Assembly (NCBI GenBank): GCA_023100825.1
Contig: CP095846.1
Location: forward strand, 2,108,001 to 2,172,000
DNA: 64,000 nt
Direction: 5' to 3'
From: Nocardioidaceae bacterium SCSIO 66511
GTDB lineage: Bacteria; Actinomycetota; Actinomycetes; Propionibacteriales; Nocardioidaceae
Positions 54,868 to 63,265 of this stretch are shown piece by piece. Each line of letters opens with the position of its first letter. Positions within the stretch are counted from its first letter, which is position 1. The notes beneath the pieces are model-generated. The model had not been told where the DNA came from, searched no databases, and saw only the letters and a program-made list of their open reading frames with translations. The translations under genes and the position numbers were made by a program.

Positions 54868-55958
54868 CGCGTCCGGTGCGGTTGCGAGTGGAGACGGAGC
54901 GGCCGTACGACGTGTCGATCGGCGCAGGAGCGCTCGAAGACCTCCCCGGGCTGGTCGGTGACGCCGCGCAGCGCGTGGCGATCATCCACCCGACTCCGCT
55001 CGCCGGCCCGGCCGAGTCGATTCGCAAGCGCCTGATGACCGACACCCGTGAGGCGCACTGCATCGAGGTGCCCGATGCCGAGTCGGCGAAGACGGCCGAG
55101 GTCGCGGCGTTCTGCTGGCGCGTGCTCGGCGAGACCGGCTTCACCCGCAGCGATGTCGTCGTCGGCATCGGCGGCGGGTCGACCACCGATCTCGCGGGGT
55201 TCGTGGCCGCGAGCTGGCTGCGTGGCGTTCCCTACATCGCCGTGCCGACCTCGCTGCTCGGCATGGTCGACGCGGCAGTCGGCGGAAAGACGGGCATCAA
55301 CACCGAGCAGGGCAAGAACCTCGTCGGTGCGTTCTACGAGCCCCGCGGCGTGCTCTGCGACACCGCCGTACTCGCCTCGCTCCCGGACAACGAGCTGCGT
55401 AGCGGCCTGGCCGAGGTGATCAAATGCGGGTTCATCGCCGACCCGACGATCCTCGATCTGGTTGAGGACGATCCAGCCGCTGCACTCGACGTGCAGAGCC
55501 CGATGCTCGCCGAGCTGATCGAACGCGCAGTGCGGGTCAAGGCCGAGGTCGTCGCGGGCGACCTGCGCGAGTCGGTCGACGGTGACGCTGTCGGCCGCGA
55601 GATGCTGAACTACGGACACACCCTCGGTCACGCGGTCGAGCGCGTCGAGGAGTACACGTTCCGGCACGGCGCCGCCGTCGCGATCGGTATGTGCTTCGTC
55701 GCCCAGCTCGCCGGCTTGAGCGGACGGATAGACCGCTCGCTCGTCGACCGGCACCGCAACCTGTTGCAGCTGGTCGGGCTCCCGACGGCGTACCGCCCCG
55801 GGGTCTGGCCCGAACTGTACGATGCGATGCGGCTCGACAAGAAGGCAAGAGGTGACGTGCTTCGGTTCGTCGTACTCGACGGCCTCGCGGAGCCCGCCAT
55901 CCTTTCCGGACCCGATCCTGCGCTGCTCACCGCGGCGTACGCCGAGATTTCGAGGTGA
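54864..55958 (+). CDS. aroB: 3-dehydroquinate synthase
   Basis: Converts DAHP to 3-dehydroquinate using NAD and a metal ion (364 residues). Conserved stretches are VVGIGGGSTTDLAGFVAASW, IAVPTSLLGMVDAAVGGKTGIN, SGLAEVIKCGFI and the metal-binding LNYGHTLGHAVE. Start overlaps aroK by 4 bp. The downstream peptidase gene begins at or within 3 bp of the stop. Confidence 0.96.
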   Translation: MTRPVRLRVETERPYDVSIGAGALEDLPGLVGDAAQRVAIIHPTPLAGPAESIRKRLMTDTREAHCIEVPDAESAKTAEVAAFCWRVLGETGFTRSDVVVGIGGGSTTDLAGFVAASWLRGVPYIAVPTSLLGMVDAAVGGKTGINTEQGKNLVGAFYEPRGVLCDTAVLASLPDNELRSGLAEVIKCGFIADPTILDLVEDDPAAALDVQSPMLAELIERAVRVKAEVVAGDLRESVDGDAVGREMLNYGHTLGHAVERVEEYTFRHGAAVAIGMCFVAQLAGLSGRIDRSLVDRHRNLLQLVGLPTAYRPGVWPELYDAMRLDKKARGDVLRFVVLDGLAEPAILSGPDPALLTAAYAEISR

Positions 55959-55960
55959 CG

Positions 55961-57049
55961 ATGCCTGCCCAACACGAGAGTCGCCGTGCCCGGCTCGCCA
56001 CGACCCTGCAGGAGCGCGAGCTCGCTGCCGCGCTGGTCACCGATCTCGTCAACGTCCGCTACCTGACCGGCTTCACGGGGTCCAACGGCGCAGTTCTGGT
56101 GCATGCGGACGGTCGTACGGCCTTCGTCTCCGACGGCCGCTACACCGATCAGGCGGCGGCCGAGTGTCCCGATGTCGATCGCTACACCGACCGCGACCTC
56201 GCCGGGACCCTGCTCGCACACGCGAAACTCGAGTCCGGTGCGCAGCTCGGCGCCGAGACGCATGCGCTGTCCGTCGACGACTTCGAGGTGTTGACGCAGC
56301 TCGTCACCGACCACGGGCTCGGAGTGGCGTCGCTGCGTCGCGTCGTCGAAGGCCTCCGGGTGGTCAAGGACGCCACCGAGATCGCAGCGCTCACCGAAGC
56401 CTGTGCGATCTCGACTCGTGCGCTCGAAGGCCTGCTCGCCGGCCCGCTTGCCGGGCGTACCGAGACCGAGATCGCGCGCGACCTCGAATGGCGGATGTTC
56501 GAACACGGCGCGGAGGCGGTCGGCTTCGACACGATCGTCGCATCCGGGCCGAACTCCGCGATTCCGCACCACAGCCCGACCGGCCGCGTCGTCGAGCGCG
56601 GCGATCTGCTCAAGATCGACTTCGGTGCGCGCTACGACGGCTACCACGCCGACTGCACGCGTACGGTCACCATCGGTGCCGCAGCAGACTGGCAGCGCGA
56701 GATTCACGCCGCCGTACGCGCCGCGCAGCAGAAGGGCGTCGACACCCTGGTGGCGGGCAATCCGATCGCCGACGCCGACGCTCTCCCGCGTGAGGTGCTC
56801 GACGAAGCCGGCTACCTGGATCGCTTCACGACGGGTATCGGCCACGGCGTCGGGCTGGTGATTCACGAGGACCCGTTCATCCGCAAGACCAACGCCGGTA
56901 CACTTCTTGCTCGCACCCCCATCACGATGGAGCCCGGCATCTACCTGCCCGGCCGCGGGGGAGTGCGCATCGAAGACACCCTCGTCGTCGAGGACGGTGC
57001 GCCCACCATCCTGACGACCATGACCAAGGAACTGCAGGAGATCGGCTGA
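55961..57049 (+). CDS. pepP: Xaa-Pro aminopeptidase (M24 family)
   Basis: A 362-residue proline peptidase of the pita-bread fold. The N-terminal creatinase-like domain has VRYLTGFTGSNGAVLV. Metal ligands are seen in KIDFGARYDGYHADCTRT (two Asp), GIGHGVGLVIHEDPF (His), TMEPGIYLPG (Glu) and GVRIEDTLVV (Glu). I prefer ATG 55961 because GAGG lies 5 bp upstream; the in-frame GTG at 55955, overlapping the aroB stop, is the alternative. It sits directly before efp, as in other actinobacteria. Confidence 0.93.
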   Translation: MPAQHESRRARLATTLQERELAAALVTDLVNVRYLTGFTGSNGAVLVHADGRTAFVSDGRYTDQAAAECPDVDRYTDRDLAGTLLAHAKLESGAQLGAETHALSVDDFEVLTQLVTDHGLGVASLRRVVEGLRVVKDATEIAALTEACAISTRALEGLLAGPLAGRTETEIARDLEWRMFEHGAEAVGFDTIVASGPNSAIPHHSPTGRVVERGDLLKIDFGARYDGYHADCTRTVTIGAAADWQREIHAAVRAAQQKGVDTLVAGNPIADADALPREVLDEAGYLDRFTTGIGHGVGLVIHEDPFIRKTNAGTLLARTPITMEPGIYLPGRGGVRIEDTLVVEDGAPTILTTMTKELQEIG

Positions 57050-57613
57050 ATGGCAACGACGAACGACCTCAAGAACGGCATGGTGCTGAACCTCGACGGG
57101 CAGCTCTGGGCGGTTCTGTGGTTCCAGCATCACAAGCCCGGCAAGGGCGGCGCCGTTGTGCGTACCAAGCTGAAGAACGTGCTGTCGGGCAAGATAGTCG
57201 ACAAGACCTTCAACGCCGACGTCAAGGTCGACACGGCGAGCGTCGACAAGCGGGATATGCAGTTCCTGTACCACGACGGCGACGCGTACGTGTTCATGGA
57301 CACCGAGACGTACGAGCAGCTGAACATCCCGGCCGACACCGTCGGCGAGGCCGCGAACTTCCTGCTGGACAACCAGGAGGCGGTCGTCTCGGTGCATGAC
57401 GGCCAGCCGCTGTTCATCGACCTGCCCGCGTCGGTCGAGCTGACCATCGAGTACACCGAGCCCGGCCTGCAGGGCGACCGCTCGAGCGGCGGAACGAAGC
57501 CGGCCCGGCTCGAGACCGGATACGAGACCCAGGTGCCGCTGTTCATCAGCCAGGGCGAGCGGGTCAAGATCGACACCCGCGACGGCAGCTACCTCGGCCG
57601 CGTCAGTAGTTAA
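57050..57613 (+). CDS. efp: Elongation factor P
   Basis: Relieves ribosome stalling at proline runs (187 residues). The KOW-like domain I carries the loop [14 protein letters not shown] with the tip lysine (Lys32). OB domains II and III follow, with [19 protein letters not shown] and the C-terminal [11 protein letters not shown]. No EpmA/EpmB-type modification genes are visible nearby, in line with actinobacterial EF-P. The ATG directly follows the peptidase stop. Confidence 0.97.
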   Translation: MATTNDLKNGMVLNLDGQLWAVLWFQHHKPGKGGAVVRTKLKNVLSGKIVDKTFNADVKVDTASVDKRDMQFLYHDGDAYVFMDTETYEQLNIPADTVGEAANFLLDNQEAVVSVHDGQPLFIDLPASVELTIEYTEPGLQGDRSSGGTKPARLETGYETQVPLFISQGERVKIDTRDGSYLGRVSS

Positions 57614-57630
57614 GGCACTGGGCATACTCG

Positions 57631-58041
57631 ATGGCTGCTCGTACGAAGGCCCGAAAGCGCGCACTCGACATCTTGTACGAGTGCGAGCTGCGCAGTGTCT
57701 CGCTCGGCTCGACACTCGCCGAGCGGATCGCCGAGGGCGAGCCGCCGGTCAACCCGTACACCGTCACGCTCGTCGAGGGCGTCGCCGAGCATCAGGAACG
57801 CCTTGACGGGCTGATCGCCGAGCACGCCGTCGGCTGGACGCTCGCGCGGATGCCCGCCGTCGACCGCAACCTGCTGCGCATCGGCGCGTACGAGATCCTC
57901 TACGCCGACGACGTACCCGATGGCGTCGCGGTCAGCGAGGCCGTCGCACTCGCCAAGGACCTCTCCACCGACGAGTCACCCGGCTTCGTCAACGGTCTGC
58001 TCGCGCAGCTGGTGAAGGTGAAGCCCACCCTTCCGGCCTAG
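57631..58041 (+). CDS. nusB: Transcription antitermination/rRNA factor NusB
   Basis: A 136-residue all-helical protein that works with NusE/S10 on boxA RNA during rRNA transcription. Conserved parts are RTKARKRALDILYECEL at the N-terminus, LARMPAVDRNLLRIGAYEIL and AVSEAVALAKDLSTDESPGFVNGLL. It starts 17 bp after efp. A hairpin-forming element begins 8 bp after its stop. In related actinobacteria bldD follows directly; here an osmoprotectant operon intervenes. Confidence 0.95.
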   Translation: MAARTKARKRALDILYECELRSVSLGSTLAERIAEGEPPVNPYTVTLVEGVAEHQERLDGLIAEHAVGWTLARMPAVDRNLLRIGAYEILYADDVPDGVAVSEAVALAKDLSTDESPGFVNGLLAQLVKVKPTLPA

Positions 58042-58049
58042 GTCTCCCA

Positions 58050-58108
58050 GAGTTCGGCGCGTAGTCGTTGGTGTTCGGCGCGCGTACGAACGACTGCGCA
58101 CCGAACTC
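58050..58108. repeat. Imperfect inverted repeat after nusB
   Basis: The arm 58050-58069 (begins GAGTTCGGCGCGTAGTCG) pairs with 58089-58108, matching at 18 of 20 positions. A partial second copy of the left word (GTGTTCGGCGCG, 58071-58082) follows at a 21-bp period. It resembles the element at 7226-7284 in position and layout. The rest of the 196-bp gap to 58237 shows nothing I can name. Confidence 0.65.
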
Positions 58109-58237
58109 CAAACGGGTAACGATCGCGCCACACTCGGCCTGGCGAGCGCACAATCGCGCAATCTTCGGTAAGTTGCGGTACGCACGCGGTTCGGGCCCGT
58201 TGAGGCTCCGGCCGGACCTCCGACGACGAGGGAGCCG

Positions 58238-58888
58238 ATGGGCAGCTACTGGGATTTTGCGCGGGATGAAGGTTCTGATTTCGTCTTCGCCTGCTACCAG
58301 CATGTGAGTTATGTCGTTCAGTCGCTGCTATTAGGTCTGGTTATCGCGCTGGTGATCGCGGTCTTGGCGTACCGCTCCCGGATGTGGACCGGCTTCGTCA
58401 ATGCGTCCAGCGCCATGGGACTCACGCTCCCTTCGTTTGCGCTGTTCGGCCTGATGATCGGCATTATCGGCGTCGGGGTCACCCCGTCGGTGATCGTTCT
58501 GGTGTTCTACGGGACGCTTCCGATTCTGCGCAATGCGGTCGTCGGCCTGCACGGTGTCGATCCGGGCCTCATCGAATCTGCGCGCGGCATGGGCATGTCG
58601 CCGTTGACCGCGTTGCTGCGTCTACAGCTCCCTATGGCCTGGCCGGTCATCATGACGGGGGTCCGCGTCTCTGCCCAGATGATGATGGGCGTAGCGGCAA
58701 TTGCTGCCTATGTCGGCGGTCCTGGGCTCGGTGGATACATCTTCACCGGGCTGTCACGACTCGGCGGCGCAAACGCCACCGAACAGGTCGTCGACGCGAC
58801 AGTTGCGATCATCATCCTTGCCATCGTCCTTGATCTCGTGCTCGGTCTCATTGCACGGCTGACAACCTCGAGGGGTATTCGTGTCTGA
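58238..58888 (+). CDS. Osmoprotectant ABC transporter permease (first)
   Basis: A 216-residue membrane permease of the glycine betaine/carnitine/choline (OpuC/QAT) type. Five TMs are predicted. The conserved loop region is VVGLHGVDPGLIESARGMGMSPLTALLRLQLP, the EAA-type ATPase contact. A strong ribosome-binding site (GAGGGAG) precedes the ATG. It overlaps the ATPase gene by 8 bp. It is the first gene of a permease-ATPase-permease-binding-protein operon ended by a strong terminator. Confidence 0.9.
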   Translation: MGSYWDFARDEGSDFVFACYQHVSYVVQSLLLGLVIALVIAVLAYRSRMWTGFVNASSAMGLTLPSFALFGLMIGIIGVGVTPSVIVLVFYGTLPILRNAVVGLHGVDPGLIESARGMGMSPLTALLRLQLPMAWPVIMTGVRVSAQMMMGVAAIAAYVGGPGLGGYIFTGLSRLGGANATEQVVDATVAIIILAIVLDLVLGLIARLTTSRGIRV

Positions 58889-60098
58889 ACAAACCGCAGT
58901 CGCCCATGCCGACGAGCCCGACAGCGCCGCCGAGACACACGGCGAGCGGATTCGACTGGAGAACGTCACCAAGCGCTACCGGGGCCAGGACGCAGCTGCT
59001 GTCGACGATGTGACGATAGAGATCCCCGCCGGTGAGATCGTGATGCTGGTCGGCCCGTCCGGCTGCGGCAAAACGACCACGATGAAGATGATCAACCGGT
59101 TGATCGAGCCCACCGACGGACGGATCCTGATCGGCGACGAGGATGTCACGAACAAGGACCCGGACGAACTGCGCCGCCGGATCGGCTACGTGATCCAAGG
59201 CGCTGGGCTGTTTCCCCATTACACGGTGGGAGACAACATCGGGCTCGTCCCTAAACTGCTGAAGTGGGACTCCGCGACGGTACGTGCGCGCGTCGACGAG
59301 ATGCTCGAGCTCGTCTCGCTGGACCCAGACCAGTATCGCGACCGCTACCCGCGTGAGTTGTCCGGTGGTCAGCAGCAGCGTGTAGGTGTTGCACGCGCAC
59401 TCGCGGCTGATCCGCCGGTGCTGCTCATGGATGAGCCGTTCGGTGCGGTCGACCCGATCACGCGGCAGCGGCTCCAGGATGAGTTGCTCAGTCTGCAAGA
59501 AGAGCTGCGAAAGACGATTGTCTTCGTCACCCACGACTTCGACGAGGCTGTGAAGCTCGGCGATCGGATCGCGATCCTGGATGTCGGGTCGGAGATCGTC
59601 CAGTACGACACTCCCGACCAGATCCTGACCAATCCGGCGTCGGAGTTCGTCGAGAGCTTCATTGGACACGGCGCTGCGCTCAAGCAGCTGACCCTGACCC
59701 GGGTCCGCGACGTCGAGTTGCACGACGCAGCGACGGCTCACCAGGGTGACGATCCGAAATCCGCCGCGGACCGTGCTCGAGAGATCGGCCGGGAACACGT
59801 CCTCGTGTTGGACGATCGCGAGCGACCGCAACGGTGGGTGTCGTTGCGCGACCTCGACGCGGGCGGGGGGATCGCACGTGTGGCGCGGGACCGAGACCTC
59901 GACGTCGTATCCGGCGCTTCTACGCTGAACGACGCCCTCGACGTCATGCTGACCTCGAGCCACGGAGTCGTTGTGGTGACCGGGAGCCGCAACCGCTATC
60001 AGGGAGTTGTCCGGGTCGAGACGATCATGGAAGCAATGAGCACGATCCAGACGACCAGCGGCGGGTCGTCGGAGTCCACGGCATCCGCGGAGGCGTGA
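58881..60098 (+). CDS. Osmoprotectant ABC transporter ATPase with CBS domains
   Basis: A 405-residue ATPase. It shows Walker A GPSGCGKTT, signature LSGGQQQR, Walker B LLMDEPFGAVD and H-loop VTHD. After about residue 290 a C-terminal regulatory part with two CBS-like halves follows (HVLVLDDRERPQRWVSLRDL, then HGVVVVTGSRNRYQGVV). In OpuA-type transporters such domains sense ionic strength, so osmotic gating is plausible by family knowledge. The GTG start overlaps the first permease gene by 8 bp; the end shares one base with the next permease start. Confidence 0.92.
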   Translation: MSEQTAVAHADEPDSAAETHGERIRLENVTKRYRGQDAAAVDDVTIEIPAGEIVMLVGPSGCGKTTTMKMINRLIEPTDGRILIGDEDVTNKDPDELRRRIGYVIQGAGLFPHYTVGDNIGLVPKLLKWDSATVRARVDEMLELVSLDPDQYRDRYPRELSGGQQQRVGVARALAADPPVLLMDEPFGAVDPITRQRLQDELLSLQEELRKTIVFVTHDFDEAVKLGDRIAILDVGSEIVQYDTPDQILTNPASEFVESFIGHGAALKQLTLTRVRDVELHDAATAHQGDDPKSAADRAREIGREHVLVLDDRERPQRWVSLRDLDAGGGIARVARDRDLDVVSGASTLNDALDVMLTSSHGVVVVTGSRNRYQGVVRVETIMEAMSTIQTTSGGSSESTASAEA

Positions 60099-60892
60099 TG
60101 AGTGCGACGCAGCAGATCGATATGGAGGGGGAGCAGCAACACGCGGCTGCGGTCGACGTCGACAAACCCGGGATCGCCCGTTGGTTCGTGCAACCGGTGC
60201 TCGCTGTCGGACTGGTTGCCGGGGTGCTCATCTACACCGAAGTAGGCGACATCTCCGGGCAGGAGAAGCGGTCACTGGAGGTTCCCCACCTGCTGGACCT
60301 CCTTGGCGAGCACATCTGGATCAGCTTCGTCGCGACCGTGCTCGTGTGCGTCATCGCCATCCCAGTCGGCATCCTGTTGACTCGCGGACCGATGCGACGC
60401 TACCGAGATCCGATTCTCGCGGTAGCGGGGTTCGGTCAGGCGACTCCGGTCATCGGGCTGATCGTGATCGCCTGGATGATCCTCGGCACCTCCAAGTCGT
60501 TTGAGGCCGCGATCCTCTCCCTTACGGTTTACGGAGTCTTGCCGATCATCGCGAACACGGTCGCCGGCCTCAACGGAGTGGATTCACGCGTGGTCGAGTC
60601 CAGCCGTGGCATGGGTATGTCCGGCATCGCAACCCTCCTCAGAGTGGAGATTCCGCTCGCGCTACCGGTGATCGTTGCGGGTATGCGTACGGCGCTGGTT
60701 CTCATGATCGGCGCGGCCTCTCTGGTGGCGCTGATCGGCGCGGGCGGTCTCGGTGAGCCGATCGATATCGGCATCAAGCGCCAACAGGACACCGTGCTGA
60801 TCTGCGGGGCGCTCCTGATCTGCGCTCTCGCTCTGTTTGTCGACTGGCTGGCACACCTGATCGAGATGGTCGCCGCGCCGAAGGGAGTATGA
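60098..60892 (+). CDS. Osmoprotectant ABC transporter permease (second)
   Basis: A 264-residue permease. A cytoplasmic N-terminus of about 30 residues precedes TM1 (PVLAVGLVAGVLIYTEV), and five further TMs follow. The ATPase-contact loop is VAGLNGVDSRVVESSRGMGMSGIATLLRVEIP, closely matching that of the first permease, so the two form the heterodimeric channel. The true start overlaps the ATPase stop (TGATG); upstream open frame is inside the ATPase gene. The binding-protein gene begins 1 bp after its stop. Confidence 0.91.
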   Translation: MSATQQIDMEGEQQHAAAVDVDKPGIARWFVQPVLAVGLVAGVLIYTEVGDISGQEKRSLEVPHLLDLLGEHIWISFVATVLVCVIAIPVGILLTRGPMRRYRDPILAVAGFGQATPVIGLIVIAWMILGTSKSFEAAILSLTVYGVLPIIANTVAGLNGVDSRVVESSRGMGMSGIATLLRVEIPLALPVIVAGMRTALVLMIGAASLVALIGAGGLGEPIDIGIKRQQDTVLICGALLICALALFVDWLAHLIEMVAAPKGV

Positions 60893-60893
60893 C

Positions 60894-61862
60894 GTGACGC
60901 GCTCACGAGTCCGCAGCAGTTTGGCCGCCGTCGTGCTGTGTTGTGCGCCGCTTCTCGCAGCCTGTGGCCTGGAGCCCGCAACGAGCGGCGTGGAGACCGC
61001 CGACCCCGGCAGTGTCAAGCACTACGACTCACTCGATGGAGTACCCATCACCGTGGGTGCGAAGGACTTCACCGAGCAGATCGTGTTCGGCAACTTGATC
61101 TCGACGGTGCTGTCGACTGCCGGTGCCGACGTGACGAACCGGAGCAACACGGCTGGCAGCGCGACAGTACGGAAAGCGTTGTTGTCCGGGGAGTTCGACA
61201 TCACGCCCGAGTACACCGGTACCGGTTGGATCACCTACCTCGGACACCCGAAGCCGATCCCTGACGAGAAGAAGCAGTGGCAGGCGGTCGCCGATGAGGA
61301 CAAGCAGAAGAACGATCTCATCTGGCTTCCTCCGGCACCGATGAACAACACGTACGCATTCGCAATGGGGCCGGATGCCGCCGAAAAACTAGGAATATCG
61401 ACGTTGTCGGAGATGGCGGACCTGCCGAAGGAGGATCTGACATTCTGCGTCGATTCCGAGTTCGCGAGCCGCGACGATGGATTCGTGCCGATGCTCGAGC
61501 ACTACGGACTCAAGGAGTCCGATGTGTCATCGAACAACTACGGCGTCGGCCAGATCTATCAAGCAACGGCCGAGGGAACCTGCAACTTCGGCGAGGTGTT
61601 CACCACCGATGGTCGAATCCAAGCCCTGGATCTGACCGTGCTCGAGGACGACAAGAGTTTCTTCCCGTTGTACAACATGACCGAAGTTGTCAATGGTGAA
61701 CTGCTGCGGAAGCATCCGGAGATCGAAGAGATCTTCGCCCAGATCAATCCGAAACTGACCAACGAGACGATGCAAGAGCTCAATGGGCGAGTAGACGTCG
61801 ACGGCGAGGATCCGGCTGACGTCGCACTGGACTGGCTCAGGGACGAGGGATTCGTCAAGTAG
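60894..61862 (+). CDS. Osmoprotectant (glycine betaine/choline-type) binding lipoprotein
   Basis: A 322-residue OpuAC/ProX-type lipoprotein. The leader SLAAVVLCCAPLLAACGLEP has a lipobox. Family phrases are ITVGAKDFTEQIVFGNLIS, NTAGSATVRKALLSGEFDI and PEYTGTGWITYL. The C-terminal lobe includes FGEVFTTDGRIQALDLTVLEDD and FFPLYN. Quaternary-amine ligand is inferred from the family; the exact compound is not shown. A perfect 17-bp terminator follows 12 bp past the stop. Confidence 0.92.
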   Translation: MTRSRVRSSLAAVVLCCAPLLAACGLEPATSGVETADPGSVKHYDSLDGVPITVGAKDFTEQIVFGNLISTVLSTAGADVTNRSNTAGSATVRKALLSGEFDITPEYTGTGWITYLGHPKPIPDEKKQWQAVADEDKQKNDLIWLPPAPMNNTYAFAMGPDAAEKLGISTLSEMADLPKEDLTFCVDSEFASRDDGFVPMLEHYGLKESDVSSNNYGVGQIYQATAEGTCNFGEVFTTDGRIQALDLTVLEDDKSFFPLYNMTEVVNGELLRKHPEIEEIFAQINPKLTNETMQELNGRVDVDGEDPADVALDWLRDEGFVK

Positions 61863-61874
61863 CGCAGTTGACGA

Positions 61875-61912
61875 AAAGCGGGGCTTCCGGAATTGTCCGG
61901 AAGCCCCGCTTT
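61875..61912 (+). terminator. Terminator of the osmoprotectant operon (also convergent with bldD)
   Basis: A perfect 17-bp stem (61875-61891 with 61896-61912) has a four-base ATTG loop. It begins AAAGCGGGGC and ends with TTT. It lies between two convergent genes and reads as a terminator on both strands. Confidence 0.92.
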
Positions 61913-61931
61913 CAGTTTGAAGCGAATATTG

Positions 61932-62405
61932 TTACTCCGACGGCCGCACAACGCCCCAGTCGGTGAACTTGCGGGCGAGGTCATCGGGATCCTCGTCGTA
62001 GATGATCGACAGGTTGCGCAGGTCGTCCTCGCGGATGGAGAGTACGCGGCCGTTGTAGTCGCCGCGCTGCGACTGGATGGTCGAGATGTACCGGGCGAGC
62101 GGTGCGCCCTCGACGGCGCGGATCTCCTTGAGCCGCTCCAGATCGATGACCAGCCGCGAGGCACCGTCGGGGGAGCCGTGCTGGTTTTCATCGACTTCGG
62201 GGAGAAAGTGCTCGATTGGAACACCGTAGAAATCGGCGAGTTCGGAAAGGCGCTGTACGGTCACGGCGCGGTCACCGCGTTCGTACGAGCCGATGACCAC
62301 CGCTTTCCAGCGGCCGCCTGACTTTTGCTCAACGCCTTGAAGCGAGAGACCTTGCTGCTGACGGATTGCGCGCAGTCGACTCCCTAGCGCCTTGGCGTAT
62401 TCCAT
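61932..62405 (-). CDS. bldD: BldD-type c-di-GMP-responsive master regulator
   Basis: A 157-residue DNA-binding protein. The N-terminal HTH is AKALGSRLRAIRQQQGLSLQGVEQKSGGRW followed by VIGSYERGDRAVTVQRLSELADFYGVP, almost as in Streptomyces BldD. The C-terminal domain keeps the c-di-GMP motif RGD-x8-R-x2-D (RGDYNGRVLSIREDD). I start it at ATG 62405, where the family begins, although the frame stays open to 62492. In sporulating relatives BldD-(c-di-GMP) represses development; the target set here is unknown. A BldD-box match lies just upstream, suggesting autoregulation. Confidence 0.93.
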   Translation of the reverse strand: MEYAKALGSRLRAIRQQQGLSLQGVEQKSGGRWKAVVIGSYERGDRAVTVQRLSELADFYGVPIEHFLPEVDENQHGSPDGASRLVIDLERLKEIRAVEGAPLARYISTIQSQRGDYNGRVLSIREDDLRNLSIIYDEDPDDLARKFTDWGVVRPSE

Positions 62406-62433
62406 GAATTGCTCAACTTTCGTCCCGAGACTG

Positions 62434-62446
62434 TCACTTAGAGTTA
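62434..62446. promoter_or_regulatory. BldD-box upstream of bldD
   Basis: TCAC-TTAGA-GTTA fits the TNAC-N5-GTNA BldD operator pattern. It lies 28 bp upstream of the chosen bldD start, as expected for an autoregulatory site. If the start were at 62492 this sequence would be coding, so it also supports the shorter gene. Confidence 0.6.
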
Positions 62447-62652
62447 CATTCTGAAGGTTACTCGCCTTCCAGCGTACCCGTGCGTAGCTCACGAGGTGTG
62501 GGAAAGAACGAAACCGGGCCGTGCGCCGATCTCGTCGAACTACGCACAGTGATCAGATGATGGGCATCTGTCGCGGCGCGCCAGTGTTGACCCGATGCAT
62601 CATAGACCCACCCGGTGAGATACGTTGGCGAGGACAGACATCCTTTAACGAC

Positions 62653-62676
62653 CGTCCCGTGAGGCGGGCAAGGAGG
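62653..62676 (+). promoter_or_regulatory. PyrR-type RNA-binding site next to the pyrR ribosome-binding site
   Basis: CGTCCCGTGAGGCG (62653-62666) closely follows the known PyrR anti-antiterminator consensus ARUCCNGNGAGGYU and can fold into a small hairpin. The Shine-Dalgarno AGGAGG (62671-62676) lies four bases further on, 7 bp before the GTG. No terminator hairpin sits between them. This implies translational rather than attenuation control by PyrR with UMP. No promoter could be assigned with confidence in the bldD-pyrR gap. Confidence 0.65.
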
Positions 62677-62683
62677 TCAGACG

Positions 62684-63265
62684 GTGTCATCACGCACCCC
62701 TGATACGGCTGCGCCGACGGCGCGCACGGTCCTCGACGACCGAGATATCTCCCGCGCACTGACGCGCATCACCCACGAGATCCTCGAACGCAACCGCGAT
62801 GCGTCCGATCTCGTCATCCTCGGCATCCCACGCCGCGGCGTACCGCTGGCCGCCCGCATCGCCGGCCGGATACATGAGGTCGAGGGCATCGAGATGCCGT
62901 ACGGCTCGCTCGACATCACGATGTATCGCGACGACCTGCGAATGCGTCCGGCGCGGGCACTCGAGCACACCGACATACCCGCCCGCGGCATCGACGACGC
63001 GGTCGTCGTCCTCGTCGACGACGTGCTGTTCAGCGGTCGTACGATCCGGTCGGCCCTCGATGCACTGAACGACCTCGGCCGACCCAAGGCAGTCCAACTC
63101 GCGGTCCTCGTCGACCGCGGCCACCGCGAGCTGCCGATCCGGGCAGACTTCGTGGGCAAGAACCTCCCGACCTCGTTGGCCGAGAACGTCCGCGTACACC
63201 TTGCGGAGAGTGACGGTGAGGACGCGGTCGTGATTGCGACCACAACGCCGGGGGCCGACGCATGA
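62684..63265 (+). CDS. pyrR: Pyrimidine operon regulator / uracil phosphoribosyltransferase PyrR
   Basis: A 193-residue bifunctional RNA-binding regulator. The N-terminal [19 protein letters not shown] and [15 protein letters not shown] are typical. [14 protein letters not shown] forms the base-binding loop. The PRPP-binding motif is [18 protein letters not shown]. The GTG start has an excellent ribosome-binding site that lies next to a PyrR-type RNA hairpin. It overlaps pyrB by 4 bp and heads the pyrimidine operon. Confidence 0.95.
   Translation: MSSRTPDTAAPTARTVLDDRDISRALTRITHEILERNRDASDLVILGIPRRGVPLAARIAGRIHEVEGIEMPYGSLDITMYRDDLRMRPARALEHTDIPARGIDDAVVVLVDDVLFSGRTIRSALDALNDLGRPKAVQLAVLVDRGHRELPIRADFVGKNLPTSLAENVRVHLAESDGEDAVVIATTTPGADA

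Noticed and set aside
61932-62492. Longer BldD beginning at 62492
   Set aside because: The extra 29 residues have no counterpart in the BldD family, and the added segment contains a BldD operator match that makes sense only as non-coding DNA.
62587-62650. TTGACC (62587-62592) as -35 of the pyr operon
   Set aside because: No -10-like hexamer occurs at 16-19 bp from it; the nearest candidates are 24 bp or more away.
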